64,000 bases of DNA, from assembly GCA_021815405.1 (NCBI GenBank), contig JAKAGV010000006.1:62001-126000 (forward strand). Direction: 5' to 3'. Below the pieces are notes generated by a model that had not been told where the DNA came from, made no database searches, and saw only the letters and a program-made list of their open reading frames with translations. This DNA comes from Bacteroidota bacterium (GTDB lineage Bacteria > Bacteroidota > Ignavibacteria > Ignavibacteriales > Ignavibacteriaceae). Positions 35,142 to 45,252 of the stretch are shown here, one piece after another. Position 1 is the first letter of the stretch; each line of letters starts with the position of its first letter. The translations under genes were made by a program, and so were the position numbers.

Positions 35142-36512
35142 TTACTCACCAGCCTTTTGTAATTCTACTGTTCTTGCTTTAAGACCGAAAGAAACAAAAA
35201 TTAATATTGCAGAGAATATCCCCACTATAAGAAAAGCAAATTGCAATCCGGTGCTTCCACCGCCGCCGGAGCTTGCAAGTGCGCCGACAACAGCCCCGCC
35301 GAAAAGCTGTCCTATTCCGGTAAACAATCTCAATGCACCTTGAGCCGAGGCTCTTTCTGATTGTCTGGATTCATTAAGCATTATATAACGAAGAGGTGCA
35401 CCGATAAGGAATCCGCTTCCAAGTCCGATTAATGAAGCAGAGACATAAAACCCAGTTAATGTTGATGAGATATGAGCAAGACCTAACATACCGGCGGTTA
35501 GTAAAGTAGTCCCGATAATTAAGACAATCTTTGAACCGGCTTTGTCAAGCATTCTACCGGCAAGCGGCGAACCAATTGCCATAGCAAGTACAATCGGCAC
35601 AAGCATAAAGCTTGCTTGAGATGCGGTAACGTTAAAAGTAGATACAAGCAGCGGAGGAATAAATACAACCGCAGCTTCAGTTAAACCGGAACCGATGGCA
35701 AGAACGCTGACAAGACTTACCTGTCTTGAAGTCAACAGCTTTATTCTTAAAAGAGGATCATCTTTCTTCTTCTCTACTCTAATAAAAACCGGGACTAAGA
35801 TTATAGATAAAAGTATAAACGGCAGAATCGCACTCGAGGAAATGCTTGTGAAAAACTCAGATGAATTTATTTGATTGAATCCGTACGAAAGAAAAACCAA
35901 AATAATTGAAAGCAGTATTGTCCCGTTCCAATCAAACTTGCTGGTACCGTGAGATTCTGCAAGCGGTATGTATTTAAACGAAAGTAAAATAATAATTAAA
36001 GCAATCGGAATGTTTATGATAAACAGCCAATGCCAGCTTAAAAGTAATAATACTCCGGCAAGTGCCGGACCGATTATAAATGCAATTCCAAACACAGCGC
36101 CAATTAATCCAAGAGCGCTGCCGCGCTTATCTTCAGGGAAAGTATCGCCAATAACAGCGCTTGCTACAGGGAAAATTCCACCAGCACCAAATCCTTGGAT
36201 AGATCTTCCTATTAATAAAACAGAAAAGTTTGGTGACAACGCAACAACCAAAGAACCGGCAGCGAACATGAGTACATCAATAATATAAATTACCCTTCTA
36301 TTCATTATGTCAGAAAGCTTTGCCATTAAGGGAGTACTGACAAGATTGAACAGAACATAAATAGCGAATATCCACGCGGCTGCTCTTTCATCAATACCAA
36401 ATTGTTTTTGTATTGCAGGCAGTGCCGGACCAACAATAGCAATATCCAGAGCGCCCATCAGCACTCCGATAAACAATACCGTAAGAATTTTATTTCGTTG
36501 TTTACTATCCAT
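35142..36512 (-). CDS. MFS transporter, DHA2-like multidrug efflux family
   Basis: The 456-residue membrane protein has MFS signatures GALDIAIVGPALPAIQKQFG at the start, AKLSDIMNRRVIYI in loop 2-3, SIQGFGAGGIFPVASAVIGD near helix 4 to 5, and SPLAGRMLDKAGSK in the second half. It resembles the EmrB/QacA (DHA2) group but is shorter than the usual approximately 500 residues. Likely exports small toxic molecules with proton exchange. No periplasmic adaptor or regulator is adjacent. Confidence 0.88.
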   Translation of the reverse strand: MDSKQRNKILTVLFIGVLMGALDIAIVGPALPAIQKQFGIDERAAAWIFAIYVLFNLVSTPLMAKLSDIMNRRVIYIIDVLMFAAGSLVVALSPNFSVLLIGRSIQGFGAGGIFPVASAVIGDTFPEDKRGSALGLIGAVFGIAFIIGPALAGVLLLLSWHWLFIINIPIALIIILLSFKYIPLAESHGTSKFDWNGTILLSIILVFLSYGFNQINSSEFFTSISSSAILPFILLSIILVPVFIRVEKKKDDPLLRIKLLTSRQVSLVSVLAIGSGLTEAAVVFIPPLLVSTFNVTASQASFMLVPIVLAMAIGSPLAGRMLDKAGSKIVLIIGTTLLTAGMLGLAHISSTLTGFYVSASLIGLGSGFLIGAPLRYIMLNESRQSERASAQGALRLFTGIGQLFGGAVVGALASSGGGGSTGLQFAFLIVGIFSAILIFVSFGLKARTVELQKAGE

Positions 36513-36706
36513 TTCTATAATTTCTTTTTTAATTGATATTACAAATTTATCTCATAATCATGCTTACTCATCATACCTTTGATTATAATCTTATACTTTC
36601 TCTTCATCGTAATAGAATTAAAAACTTGCGAAAAGAAAATTATGATTAAGATGATGCTTAACCTAACTTAAATATTTTTGTTACTAAATAATAGAAGATA
36701 TTCTTT

Positions 36707-37693
36707 TTAAAAAGAGAACGGTTTTTCCCTGTTCCCATCAAAATCAGGTCTATAAGTTTCCTGGCTCTCCATTTCTTGAGTCCAGCCGTTTTTTAAATCA
36801 TATTTATCGAGCAATCTTAAAACCTTATCATATTCGGATTCACGAATTGTTCTGTCCAGCAATATATCTTCCTTTGCTTTAAATACCGGATAATACTGCG
36901 ACATTACGGATAGATGAACATTCGTGCTTAATTCCTTTGCTAGAAACTTTAACACCTCTTCAGATTCGGCAAGATCATTTGGAAGAACGAGATGACGTAT
37001 AATTAAACCTCTTGCTACAACATTGTTTTCGTAAGTCAGTTTATCGCCGACTTGCCTAAACATCTCTTTAACCGCAAGCTTTGCCTTTTCAAAATAGTTT
37101 GGAACTTTTGAATATCTTTTTGCATACTCATCGTTGCCGTATTTTATATCCGGGAGATAAATATCAATTACGCCGTCAAGAAGCTTAAGTATCTCAACCG
37201 AATCATAAGCGTTGGTGTTATAAATTATCGGAAGGCGAAGTCCCTTACCGGCTGCAATATTTATTGATCTTAAAATCTGAGATGCAAAATGAGTAGGCGA
37301 AACCAGTCCGATGTTGTGGCAGCCTTTCTCCTGAAGCTCAATCATAATATCTGCAAGCCGTTCGAAAGTGACTTCATTTTTTCTTTCAACTTTCCAGTTC
37401 TGAGAGATAATAAAGTTCTGGCAGTAAAAACATCTAAGATTACAATTGCCGAAAAAAATATTTCCCGCTCCGTTAGTACCGCTAAGTACAGGCTCTTCCC
37501 CAAAGTGAGGAGTATACGAAGAAACAATCGGATGATATCCGCTTACACAGTAACTTATTTCGTCTTTGGTTCTATCAACATGACAATCTCGCGGACAAAT
37601 ATCGCAAGACTTAAGCATCTCATCGGCAAGTTCAACTCTTTTGGCAAGCTCGCCTGATTCATATAATCTAATGTATGACGGTTCAAAACTCAT
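36707..37693 (-). CDS. Radical SAM protein, PflX-like
   Basis: The 328-residue protein has the radical SAM cluster motif C84-x3-C88-x2-C91 (GNCNLRCFYCQN) and an extra N-terminal cysteine group C30, C33, C37, C49. This layout matches the PflX family, annotated as pyruvate formate-lyase activating enzyme-like but of uncertain substrate. It uses SAM and an iron-sulfur cluster to make a radical. No glycyl-radical enzyme gene lies near it. Confidence 0.87.
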   Translation of the reverse strand: MSFEPSYIRLYESGELAKRVELADEMLKSCDICPRDCHVDRTKDEISYCVSGYHPIVSSYTPHFGEEPVLSGTNGAGNIFFGNCNLRCFYCQNFIISQNWKVERKNEVTFERLADIMIELQEKGCHNIGLVSPTHFASQILRSINIAAGKGLRLPIIYNTNAYDSVEILKLLDGVIDIYLPDIKYGNDEYAKRYSKVPNYFEKAKLAVKEMFRQVGDKLTYENNVVARGLIIRHLVLPNDLAESEEVLKFLAKELSTNVHLSVMSQYYPVFKAKEDILLDRTIRESEYDKVLRLLDKYDLKNGWTQEMESQETYRPDFDGNREKPFSF

Positions 37694-37811
37694 TTGTAAA
37701 AGTAAATTTTAGTGTCGACAAATTTACTTAAATCATGCAAATGGAAACAAGATAAATATCACTACAAAATTAACTGCAAGAATCTTTTAACACTTGAATT
37801 AAAAAAATGGC

Positions 37812-37933
37812 GGTGTCCTAATTCAACTAAGTCTGAATTCAATATTTGATTTCATTCTGAATTTATTTCAGAATCTTTTAAGCTCACTAGATCCCGAAAC
37901 AAGTTCGGGATGACAAATTCAAATTAGGACACC
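37812..37933. mobile_element. Non-autonomous inverted-repeat element with GGTGTCCTAATT ends
   Basis: A 122-bp segment is bounded by GGTGTCCTAATT (37812-37823) and AATTAGGACACC (37922-37933). Inside, TTCATTCTGAATTTATTTCAG and GATCCCGAAACAAGTTCGGG are the same core as in the TGAAGTTACGCAA elements. So the core is shared but the ends differ. It fills most of the 312-bp gap 37694-38005; no gene there. Confidence 0.7.
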
Positions 37934-38005
37934 ACTAAAAAAATTAACCGTTAAAGTATGGATGCACGTCAGTATATAAATCATATGCCTTCATGCTTAT
38001 AATTG

Positions 38006-39892
38006 TTAATCCATTTTCTCTTTTGAAAGAATCTCTTCCATCTGATCCATTACTTTATTCATTCTTGCCATTGTTAAATCGAACGGCTCGGATGACATGG
38101 GATCTAAACCGGCTTTCTCAATCAGATCGATTGGATATTCAGAACTGCCGCCTTTCAGAATATTAAAATATTTATCAACGGCAGGCTGTCCATAATTTAT
38201 AATCTTCTGAGCAAATGCTGTAGCATAGATCAAAGATGTTGCATACTGGTAGACGTAATAATCATACATGAAGTGAGGGATATATTCCCACTCATAAGCA
38301 ACATACGGATCAACCACACAGTAGCCTTCGTCGTTTCCATAATATTCTTTAACAAGATTAAAATACATCTTGCTTAAAGCTTCGCCGGTAATCGGCTCAC
38401 CGCTCTCTGCCATCTTATGCATTGCTAATTCAAATTCTGCAAACTGCGTCTGACGGAAAACGGTTGTTCTCAATAATTCAAGATAACTGCCGAGCAGATA
38501 TAATTTTTCTTTATCGCTCTTTGCATTCTTAACCATGTAGTCATTAAGAAGGCTTTCATTTAAAGTTGAAGCAATCTCTGCAACGAAAATAGAATACTGC
38601 GAGTTAACGAAAGTCTGATTTTTATTGGAAAGATAACTATGCATCGTATGCCCCAACTCGTGAGCTAAAGTAGAGACCGACTCATAATCGCCGTTCCAGT
38701 TTGTTAAAATATAAGGATGAACATCATAAGCTCCGCCGGAAGAATAAGCGCCGCTCCTTTTTCCAACGGTCGGCAAATAATCAATCCACCGGCTGTCGAA
38801 AGCCTTCTTTATTGTTCCAACGTAACTTTCTCCAAGCGGTTTCAACGCAGCTAAAATTGTATCCTGACCTTCCGGAAGATCAAACTTCATATCAACTTTT
38901 TTAACGATTGGAGTGTAGAGATCATAATAATGAAGAGTATCAACTCCCAGCATTTCTTTCTTCAGCTTTAAGAAACGATGGAGTGTGGGAAGGCTTTTGT
39001 GAATCTGCTTAACTAAATTTTCGTAAACAGATACCGGGATATTATTAACACTCAGCGCAGCTTCGAGAGATGATTTGTAATTCCTATCTTTCGCATAGGT
39101 CCAATCAAGTTTCATTTTACCGCCAAGATTCGCTCCGATTGTATTCTGAAACTCGCCATACTTTCCGAAAAATGCTTTAAATACTTTTTCTCTATCTGCG
39201 CGGTTGGCAACGGAGCGATATTTAGTAAAAGCCGCAGAAGTCAATTTAACTTCCTTTCCATCGGAAAGAGTAATGCTTGCATACGGAAATTCTGCATCGT
39301 TAAAAATACTGTAAACATTTTCGGGCGTGCCTGCAATTGAATTGAAGCTGGCTAATATTTTTTCTTCGGTTTCCGGAAGTGTATGATTTCTCAGCCGCTG
39401 AATATCTTCAATGAACATTTTATACTGCGTTAGACCTTTATCTTCTTCAAAGAATGCCTTAATCTTTGAAGGATCAATTCTTAAAATTTCCGGATTTAAG
39501 AATGCAGTCTTTTCGGAAATTTCTGTTCCGATATGCGAAGCCTGCTGAATTAAGGCTTGATAATTAGAGTTGCCGAGGTCCTGATTATAAAGATTACTTG
39601 CATACTCGGAGAAGCGATAAAATTGTTTAATCATATCAAAATATAAATCCAATGCAGAGTTTAAAGTCTTTGCATTTTCTGCCAGTTGTCCTTTATATTT
39701 TGCAACTTCATCAAGTTTTTGAACTATATCGGTTTTAGCGTTATTCCAGGATGCTTCATTCGGATAGAGGTCGGATAAGTTCCATTTATATTTTTCAGGA
39801 ACATCTTTCCTTTCAACGTTTTGAGCAAAGTTCTGAATTGTCAGAAGTGGAATAATAAAAAATACAGAGAAGAGAATTTTGAATTTGGTCAT
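38006..39892 (-). CDS. pepF: Oligoendopeptidase F, exported (M3 family)
   Basis: The roughly 628-residue protein has a signal peptide (MTKFKILFSVFFIIPLLTIQ) and an M3 zinc site HELGH in STLAHELGHTMHSYL, with a downstream ligand Glu in FVAEIASTLNE. PepF cleaves short peptides; export points to a periplasmic role. I prefer the ATG at 39892, which follows AAAGGGA and opens the leader; an upstream ATG at 39919 would add nine residues ahead of the signal peptide. Single gene. Confidence 0.92.
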   Translation of the reverse strand: MTKFKILFSVFFIIPLLTIQNFAQNVERKDVPEKYKWNLSDLYPNEASWNNAKTDIVQKLDEVAKYKGQLAENAKTLNSALDLYFDMIKQFYRFSEYASNLYNQDLGNSNYQALIQQASHIGTEISEKTAFLNPEILRIDPSKIKAFFEEDKGLTQYKMFIEDIQRLRNHTLPETEEKILASFNSIAGTPENVYSIFNDAEFPYASITLSDGKEVKLTSAAFTKYRSVANRADREKVFKAFFGKYGEFQNTIGANLGGKMKLDWTYAKDRNYKSSLEAALSVNNIPVSVYENLVKQIHKSLPTLHRFLKLKKEMLGVDTLHYYDLYTPIVKKVDMKFDLPEGQDTILAALKPLGESYVGTIKKAFDSRWIDYLPTVGKRSGAYSSGGAYDVHPYILTNWNGDYESVSTLAHELGHTMHSYLSNKNQTFVNSQYSIFVAEIASTLNESLLNDYMVKNAKSDKEKLYLLGSYLELLRTTVFRQTQFAEFELAMHKMAESGEPITGEALSKMYFNLVKEYYGNDEGYCVVDPYVAYEWEYIPHFMYDYYVYQYATSLIYATAFAQKIINYGQPAVDKYFNILKGGSSEYPIDLIEKAGLDPMSSEPFDLTMARMNKVMDQMEEILSKEKMD

Positions 39893-40039
39893 TGGAGTCC
39901 CTTTATTAATATTTAACATTCACTTGGTGTGAAAATTAAATTATAATTTTACAATTTACAATAGATATTCTCAATAAAAATATGGGAATGATAATCTGTA
40001 TCTTTCCCATATTCTAAAAATTATCCGACGAATAGAATT

Positions 40040-42619
40040 TCAATATTCAATTTGAACTTTTTCTCTGTCTAATTTCTGATTCGTTCTAACATTGGTCTGG
40101 TAAACCCCATCAGTTTTCTTACTTGACCAATTATCAGATAATTTTTCTCCATCAACATAAATTGCCTTAGGTTGAGTTGATGAAATAATTTTCATATCAG
40201 TTTGATGACCGGCGAAGGATTCCAACTCGAACGTTAGTTTATGTTTTGATTTTTCAAATAAAGAATAGACGAGAGAAGAATTTGTCTGTGCAAGGTAAGG
40301 CGTTTCAGGTTTACCTAAAATTATCTTAACATCTTTTATTCCAGTTAAATCTTCCGGTATTACGGATGAGGCTGAATACTTTTTCCCAAATTCAATTGAC
40401 TTAATATATTTTCCTTTGCCGGTAACATTAACAAGCAGCGGCTGTCCATTTGCATTCAAAGTGAAAGTACATGACTTTTGTTTTACTGAAAGGAAAGGCT
40501 CAAAGTTTATGTTCCAATCGTTCTCATCAATTCCATATAGATGATAGATAGTATAAAGATACCAACCTGCCGCCCACATAAATTGCGGCTTATCAACGGT
40601 ACCGTAAAGCGATGGATTTTCTGTATCGGGAATCCTTACTTCATAATATGCCGGCTGTCCGTTAGGACCATGCATAATTCCGTCAAGAGACATTGTCGTC
40701 TTAACAAAATTTAACGCGCTTTCTTTCTGACCACCGTGCATCAGCGCTATTGCATACCATGCATTATCCTGCGACCATATTCCCCCGTTAAAATAATTAT
40801 ATACCGGTCCAACTTCATCGCCAAAGCCAAGCAGCTTTTCATACTTTAAGAAGTCCATAGGATAAGCAGTGTAAACGCCAAGTTTTTTATCGAGCAGAAC
40901 GTTTTTAGTTGTTTGAATAAGTTCGGTGGTATGTTTTGCATCTAGCATTCCGTAATCTGCTGCGAGCAAAGAGCCGACATAATAATGTGGATCTTCAGAG
41001 CCATCGCTCAAAAAATTCATCAGATAATTTTTCTTCGGATCCCAGAATTTTTTTGTTATCTGTTCTTCCATCCGGTTGGCAAGCTTATCTCTTTCAATTA
41101 ATTTATTTTTATCCTTACCAAGCACCGAAGAGATAAAATTAAAATCCCGAAGTGCTTTTGTAAAAAGAATCGTCATATAAGCCCGCGGACCGTAGTTATT
41201 CCCAATATCCCACCAGTCCGGGCGATATGAATACATTATGTCATCCTTCTCCGTCTTCATTGCATTGTTGATACTTTCAGTAAGATATGGATATAAGTAT
41301 TCGAGCAATTTTTTATCGCCAGAATGTCTTAAATAGCTGGACGATGTAATTACAAACCAGAAGTTATTCCAGTTATCTGAGCTTGCAAACTCAGTAACGT
41401 AAGCGGAATCTTTCCAGTAATATGCATGAGGAATTATTTTTTCTGCATTCGAGTGTTTGGCAATAAAAGTAAGATCATGCTTAACGCGAGGAAGATCAAA
41501 ATTTACTGCGGCAAGATCCGTGAGCAGAACATCATGTGTAAAATAGAAATTATATTCAGCAGGACACGGCATCGGCATTACGTCACCATCGATATAATGC
41601 TTGTTTACTGCAAGTACAGCCTTTGCCCAATGTGTTGAATGATCAATCCATTTATCTCCGGTTTTCCAAACGCTTTCATTATAAGATTTGTTTAAAACAT
41701 AATCTTCATACTGTGCAATTTCCTTCTTATAATTTTGAAGAAGATATTTTACAATGTCTTTAGCTTCATCCTGTTTGCATGATCCGATAATTTGAACGAC
41801 TTTCATTTCCTGTCCCGGAGCCAGCTCTTTTTTGTAAAGAAATTCTGCCGCCGGAATTCCGGGATTTTCTTTTGAGAAAGTTTTTTCAGGTAAGTTTCCT
41901 TCGTGATTATACCACCAATCACCGTCCGGTTTTTTTGATGAGTTTAAATCTCCGGCTGTATTGAAGCTGACCGGAGCTTCTCCTGCATTTGCGGCAAACA
42001 CATCAGCGTACTGAGTTTCAATATCGTTAAAGTTGGCATAGACTGCATCGCCGGTCTTATCAAATTCCGTAGAAGCTTTATCCATCAACGCATAGGTATG
42101 ACAGGTTTTGAGTGAAGTTTCCAGATGAGTATAAAATTCAAATTCTTCTTTTTTGCTACCGAGATTTTTTATGATAAAAGTAACTACCATTGCAGGTTTG
42201 TCTTTGCAAAATTCATAAGAAACATTTATTGATTTTCTATTGCCGGCTTTTTGGAAAGAAACAGAAAACGGAGTCAGATCAAATTTATAAGGCTTTAATC
42301 CGAGCCATTCTTTTTTCCCGCTGCCGATTTTAAGTCCGGCTGCCATAATGAAAGTCGTATCGCGGTGCCAGTAATCGGTGCTTAAATCAATGCTGTTGGC
42401 AACCGGATAGTAAAAGCTGATTCGCTGCGGCAGTATGCTGCTATGATGATACTCTACACCGACAAACTCATTGCCGATTTCAATTTTAGCATCTTTATTA
42501 AATTTAACCTGTAAATCTTTTTGCAATTGATTATAAGATTTTTCTCCCTGGCCAAAGCATGCCGAGGCAAGCAACGAAATAAAAATGAAGCAAATTAATA
42601 GTTTTGAATTTGTTTTCAT
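40040..42619 (-). CDS. Exported six-hairpin glycosidase-like hydrolase
   Basis: The 859-residue protein has a signal peptide (residues 1-23). An N-terminal beta-sandwich follows (to about 280), then an (alpha/alpha)6-barrel-like region from about 310 to 700 with NFYFTHDVLLTDLAAVNFDL, YSYRPDWWDIGNNYGPRAYM and FNGGIWSQDNAWYAIALMHG. A C-terminal beta domain closes it. The layout recalls amylo-alpha-1,6-glucosidase or GH94/GH63-type enzymes, with likely acid residues in YRPDWWD and in WSQDN. Sugar substrate unknown. Single gene; probably periplasmic polysaccharide breakdown, alongside the interrupted GH28 farther upstream. Confidence 0.75.
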   Translation of the reverse strand: MKTNSKLLICFIFISLLASACFGQGEKSYNQLQKDLQVKFNKDAKIEIGNEFVGVEYHHSSILPQRISFYYPVANSIDLSTDYWHRDTTFIMAAGLKIGSGKKEWLGLKPYKFDLTPFSVSFQKAGNRKSINVSYEFCKDKPAMVVTFIIKNLGSKKEEFEFYTHLETSLKTCHTYALMDKASTEFDKTGDAVYANFNDIETQYADVFAANAGEAPVSFNTAGDLNSSKKPDGDWWYNHEGNLPEKTFSKENPGIPAAEFLYKKELAPGQEMKVVQIIGSCKQDEAKDIVKYLLQNYKKEIAQYEDYVLNKSYNESVWKTGDKWIDHSTHWAKAVLAVNKHYIDGDVMPMPCPAEYNFYFTHDVLLTDLAAVNFDLPRVKHDLTFIAKHSNAEKIIPHAYYWKDSAYVTEFASSDNWNNFWFVITSSSYLRHSGDKKLLEYLYPYLTESINNAMKTEKDDIMYSYRPDWWDIGNNYGPRAYMTILFTKALRDFNFISSVLGKDKNKLIERDKLANRMEEQITKKFWDPKKNYLMNFLSDGSEDPHYYVGSLLAADYGMLDAKHTTELIQTTKNVLLDKKLGVYTAYPMDFLKYEKLLGFGDEVGPVYNYFNGGIWSQDNAWYAIALMHGGQKESALNFVKTTMSLDGIMHGPNGQPAYYEVRIPDTENPSLYGTVDKPQFMWAAGWYLYTIYHLYGIDENDWNINFEPFLSVKQKSCTFTLNANGQPLLVNVTGKGKYIKSIEFGKKYSASSVIPEDLTGIKDVKIILGKPETPYLAQTNSSLVYSLFEKSKHKLTFELESFAGHQTDMKIISSTQPKAIYVDGEKLSDNWSSKKTDGVYQTNVRTNQKLDREKVQIEY

Positions 42620-42896
42620 TACAAAAACATCCTTATAAATTCTGAAAATAATTTTTTTATGGCAAGAATTTCTTCGAGACTAAATTACTTTCAATAATTT
42701 TTCTGAACAAGTATTGATGAGAGTTAAATTTGGTTAAAGGTAATATTAATTGAAACTCGTCACGACAAGTAATTTAACAGTTAAACAATTTCATCTGCCC
42801 TTTAATTCTTAAAAGCATCTAACGTAATTTGGTGCTGCTGATTTTAATATGATGAAGTCGTAAATTCGCATTCAAAAATTTACAGAGATAAATAAG

Positions 42897-43334
42897 ATGA
42901 GTAAATCATACGACCCCAGGATGCACTCGGCAGAGCATATACTAAACCAGACCATGGTAAGAATGTTTAACCGGGGCAGATCTTTCAGCGCACATATCGA
43001 AAAGAAGAAATCAAAGTGCGACTACCGCTTCGACCGTAATTTAAAGCAGCAGGAATTGGATATAATCGAAGAGAAAGTAAATGAAGTTATAAATGCGGAC
43101 ATGAAGGTTACTGAAGAATTCATTCCAAGAGAAGAAGCTCAGAATAAATTTAATCTTGAAAGACTGCCTGATGAAGCCGGCGATAACATTAGAATAATTA
43201 AAATCGGCGACTATGATGCCTGCCCTTGCATTGGAATGCATGTAAGTTCATCTAAAGAAATCGGCGGCTTTAAAATTATTTCGTCAAGCTATGAAGATGG
43301 AATTTTAAGAATTAGATTCAGACTAAATGAATAG
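42897..43334 (+). CDS. AlaX-type alanyl-tRNA editing protein
   Basis: The 145-residue protein contains the tRNA-editing zinc site H10-x3-H14 (MHSAEHILNQ) and C111-x3-H115 (CPCIGMHV), as in the second additional domain of alanyl- and threonyl-tRNA synthetases. AlaX hydrolyses mischarged Ser- or Gly-tRNA(Ala). It is short, without the aminoacylation or C-Ala parts. It converges on the PAS kinase gene 13 bp away. Confidence 0.88.
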   Translation: MSKSYDPRMHSAEHILNQTMVRMFNRGRSFSAHIEKKKSKCDYRFDRNLKQQELDIIEEKVNEVINADMKVTEEFIPREEAQNKFNLERLPDEAGDNIRIIKIGDYDACPCIGMHVSSSKEIGGFKIISSSYEDGILRIRFRLNE

Positions 43335-43347
43335 CTGCAATTGAATC

Positions 43348-45252
43348 TTATACAACGGTCTCTTTCAAGTTTGGGAAAAATATCTTGACTGTGGTCCCAT
43401 TATCCTTTTCACTTTGTATATCAAACTCCCCGCCGAGAAGCTTTGTTAGTTTGTAAGCAACAGTTAAACCGAGACCGGCACCTTCATAACTGCGGACATA
43501 AGCTTCTTCTTCCTGCACAAATGGTTCAATTAGCTTTTTAATTTCAGTCATATCTATTCCTTTACCGGTATCTGAAATTTGAATTACTACCTTGCCTTCT
43601 TTGATCATGGAAATTATACTTACTTCACCATGATCGGTATACTTAATAGCATTTTCTACAATTGAAGAGATTATTTTTTCAAACTTAACCCAATCGGTTT
43701 TAATTATAATTTCCTCTGAGTCGGAGTTAAAATAAAAATTTAACTTTTTGCTTGCAGCGTCCTCTTGCATTTTATGAAATACAGCCTTCAACACCTGGTT
43801 GCAGTTCATCTCAACCATTTCAAGCTCAACTTCACCGGATTCAATCTGCGATACAATAACAATGTTGCCGAATAATTTCAGAACCCGGTTAAGTACATCT
43901 TTAAACGAAAATACTAAATCAAGAATTGTGTTGTAATCCTTATCCACAACACATTCTTCAATAATTTCGGAATAACCGCTAATTGCATTTAACGGAGTTC
44001 TAATCTCATGCGACATATTTTCAAGCAAAGCGGTTTTTAGCTTATGCAGGCTCAATTCTTTTTCATATGCTTTCTTTAATTGCTCCTCATATAAAACTTG
44101 ATCTGTAATATCATTCATACTGACGATAAAAATTTTCTCTTCCTCAATCTTATCGTCTACTGAAGCAATTTTTATTTTGTATTCACGCCCATTTTGAGAA
44201 TAATTAAATTCTGCGATCCCTTCACCTTTGATATCGTCACCCGCTTGTACCTCGCTTTCGAATCCAAGATTACGTACGGACATTTTAATAAACTCAAAAA
44301 ACTTCTTCTCGAGTATATTCCCAATATTCTTTCTAAGTGATTTATTTTTATCGATCGAAAATATTCTGCAGAAATTGTCATTGGCATTTTCGAATAAAAG
44401 CTCGTCATCTTTTTCCTTAAAAATGAATAAAAGATCCGATGTATTGTTGATGATCGATTTAAGTCTTCTCTCGGATCTTTTAATAAACTGGTTTTTGAGG
44501 ATGTAGTTAGTAATGTCATTAGCGGTTAAAATGAATTTCAAATTGTCTTCACCTGTTCTAAAAACAGGGTTTAGTTTAAGCTCAAGATAATGCACGCTTT
44601 CATCAATATCCGTAAATGAAATTGTCTTCATCCAGATTCTGCAGTTATCTATACTTTCATCGAGCTGACGTTTTTCTTCCTGTGTAAGATAAAATGAAAG
44701 TGCATCCGAAAGGTTAATATTATATATTGATTCAATCCCTTTTCTTAGTATTCTTTCAAAAGAATTAGTAGAGTAGGTAACCCTGCCTTCCGAATCGGTA
44801 GTTAATATCGGCACATGCCCGTATTCGAGTGCATTGTGAAGGTTGTTTATCTTCTCCTCGAGTTCAGCCTTTTCCTCAAGCGATTTGAAAATCAAGACAA
44901 AATATTCTTTCCCGTCGATTAGGATCCTCTCGGCTTCTACATTGTAATTGTAATTTTTCATTTCATGTTCCGGCGAGAAGTATAAATCAAAGTGGAAATT
45001 ATTGTAATTGCTTCCGGTAAGCGCTATTAAAAGATATCCGAGATCAGGTTCGGAATTCAAATCAAAAAAAGTCTGAGTCTCCTGAAGAGCAAAATTATTT
45101 TTGAATGTGTTGTTCGAGAAAATTATTCTACATGCAGAATCCACAATCATCAGAGGATTACCTTCCGGTAAATTGTAAAAAGAAGTTAACTCTGATAATG
45201 ATAAAAAGTTTTTCCGTTCCGTAAAATTGCCCAAGTTAAGGTCGTTATGCAT
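43348..45252 (-). CDS. PAS-domain sensor histidine kinase, soluble
   Basis: The 634-residue protein has three PAS-like segments (about 28-125, 140-245, 262-385), each ending in the usual LTANDIT or VSMNDIT strand. HisKA follows with H415 (LENMSHEIRTPLNAISGYSE) and a complete ATPase domain (IVENAIKYTDHG, SDTGKGID, GAGLGLTV). No transmembrane helix, so it senses a cytoplasmic cue. It overlaps the hypothetical gene upstream by 8 bp and may be co-transcribed with the motility region. It could feed the receivers upstream; no dedicated regulator follows it. Confidence 0.92.
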   Translation of the reverse strand: MHNDLNLGNFTERKNFLSLSELTSFYNLPEGNPLMIVDSACRIIFSNNTFKNNFALQETQTFFDLNSEPDLGYLLIALTGSNYNNFHFDLYFSPEHEMKNYNYNVEAERILIDGKEYFVLIFKSLEEKAELEEKINNLHNALEYGHVPILTTDSEGRVTYSTNSFERILRKGIESIYNINLSDALSFYLTQEEKRQLDESIDNCRIWMKTISFTDIDESVHYLELKLNPVFRTGEDNLKFILTANDITNYILKNQFIKRSERRLKSIINNTSDLLFIFKEKDDELLFENANDNFCRIFSIDKNKSLRKNIGNILEKKFFEFIKMSVRNLGFESEVQAGDDIKGEGIAEFNYSQNGREYKIKIASVDDKIEEEKIFIVSMNDITDQVLYEEQLKKAYEKELSLHKLKTALLENMSHEIRTPLNAISGYSEIIEECVVDKDYNTILDLVFSFKDVLNRVLKLFGNIVIVSQIESGEVELEMVEMNCNQVLKAVFHKMQEDAASKKLNFYFNSDSEEIIIKTDWVKFEKIISSIVENAIKYTDHGEVSIISMIKEGKVVIQISDTGKGIDMTEIKKLIEPFVQEEEAYVRSYEGAGLGLTVAYKLTKLLGGEFDIQSEKDNGTTVKIFFPNLKETVV

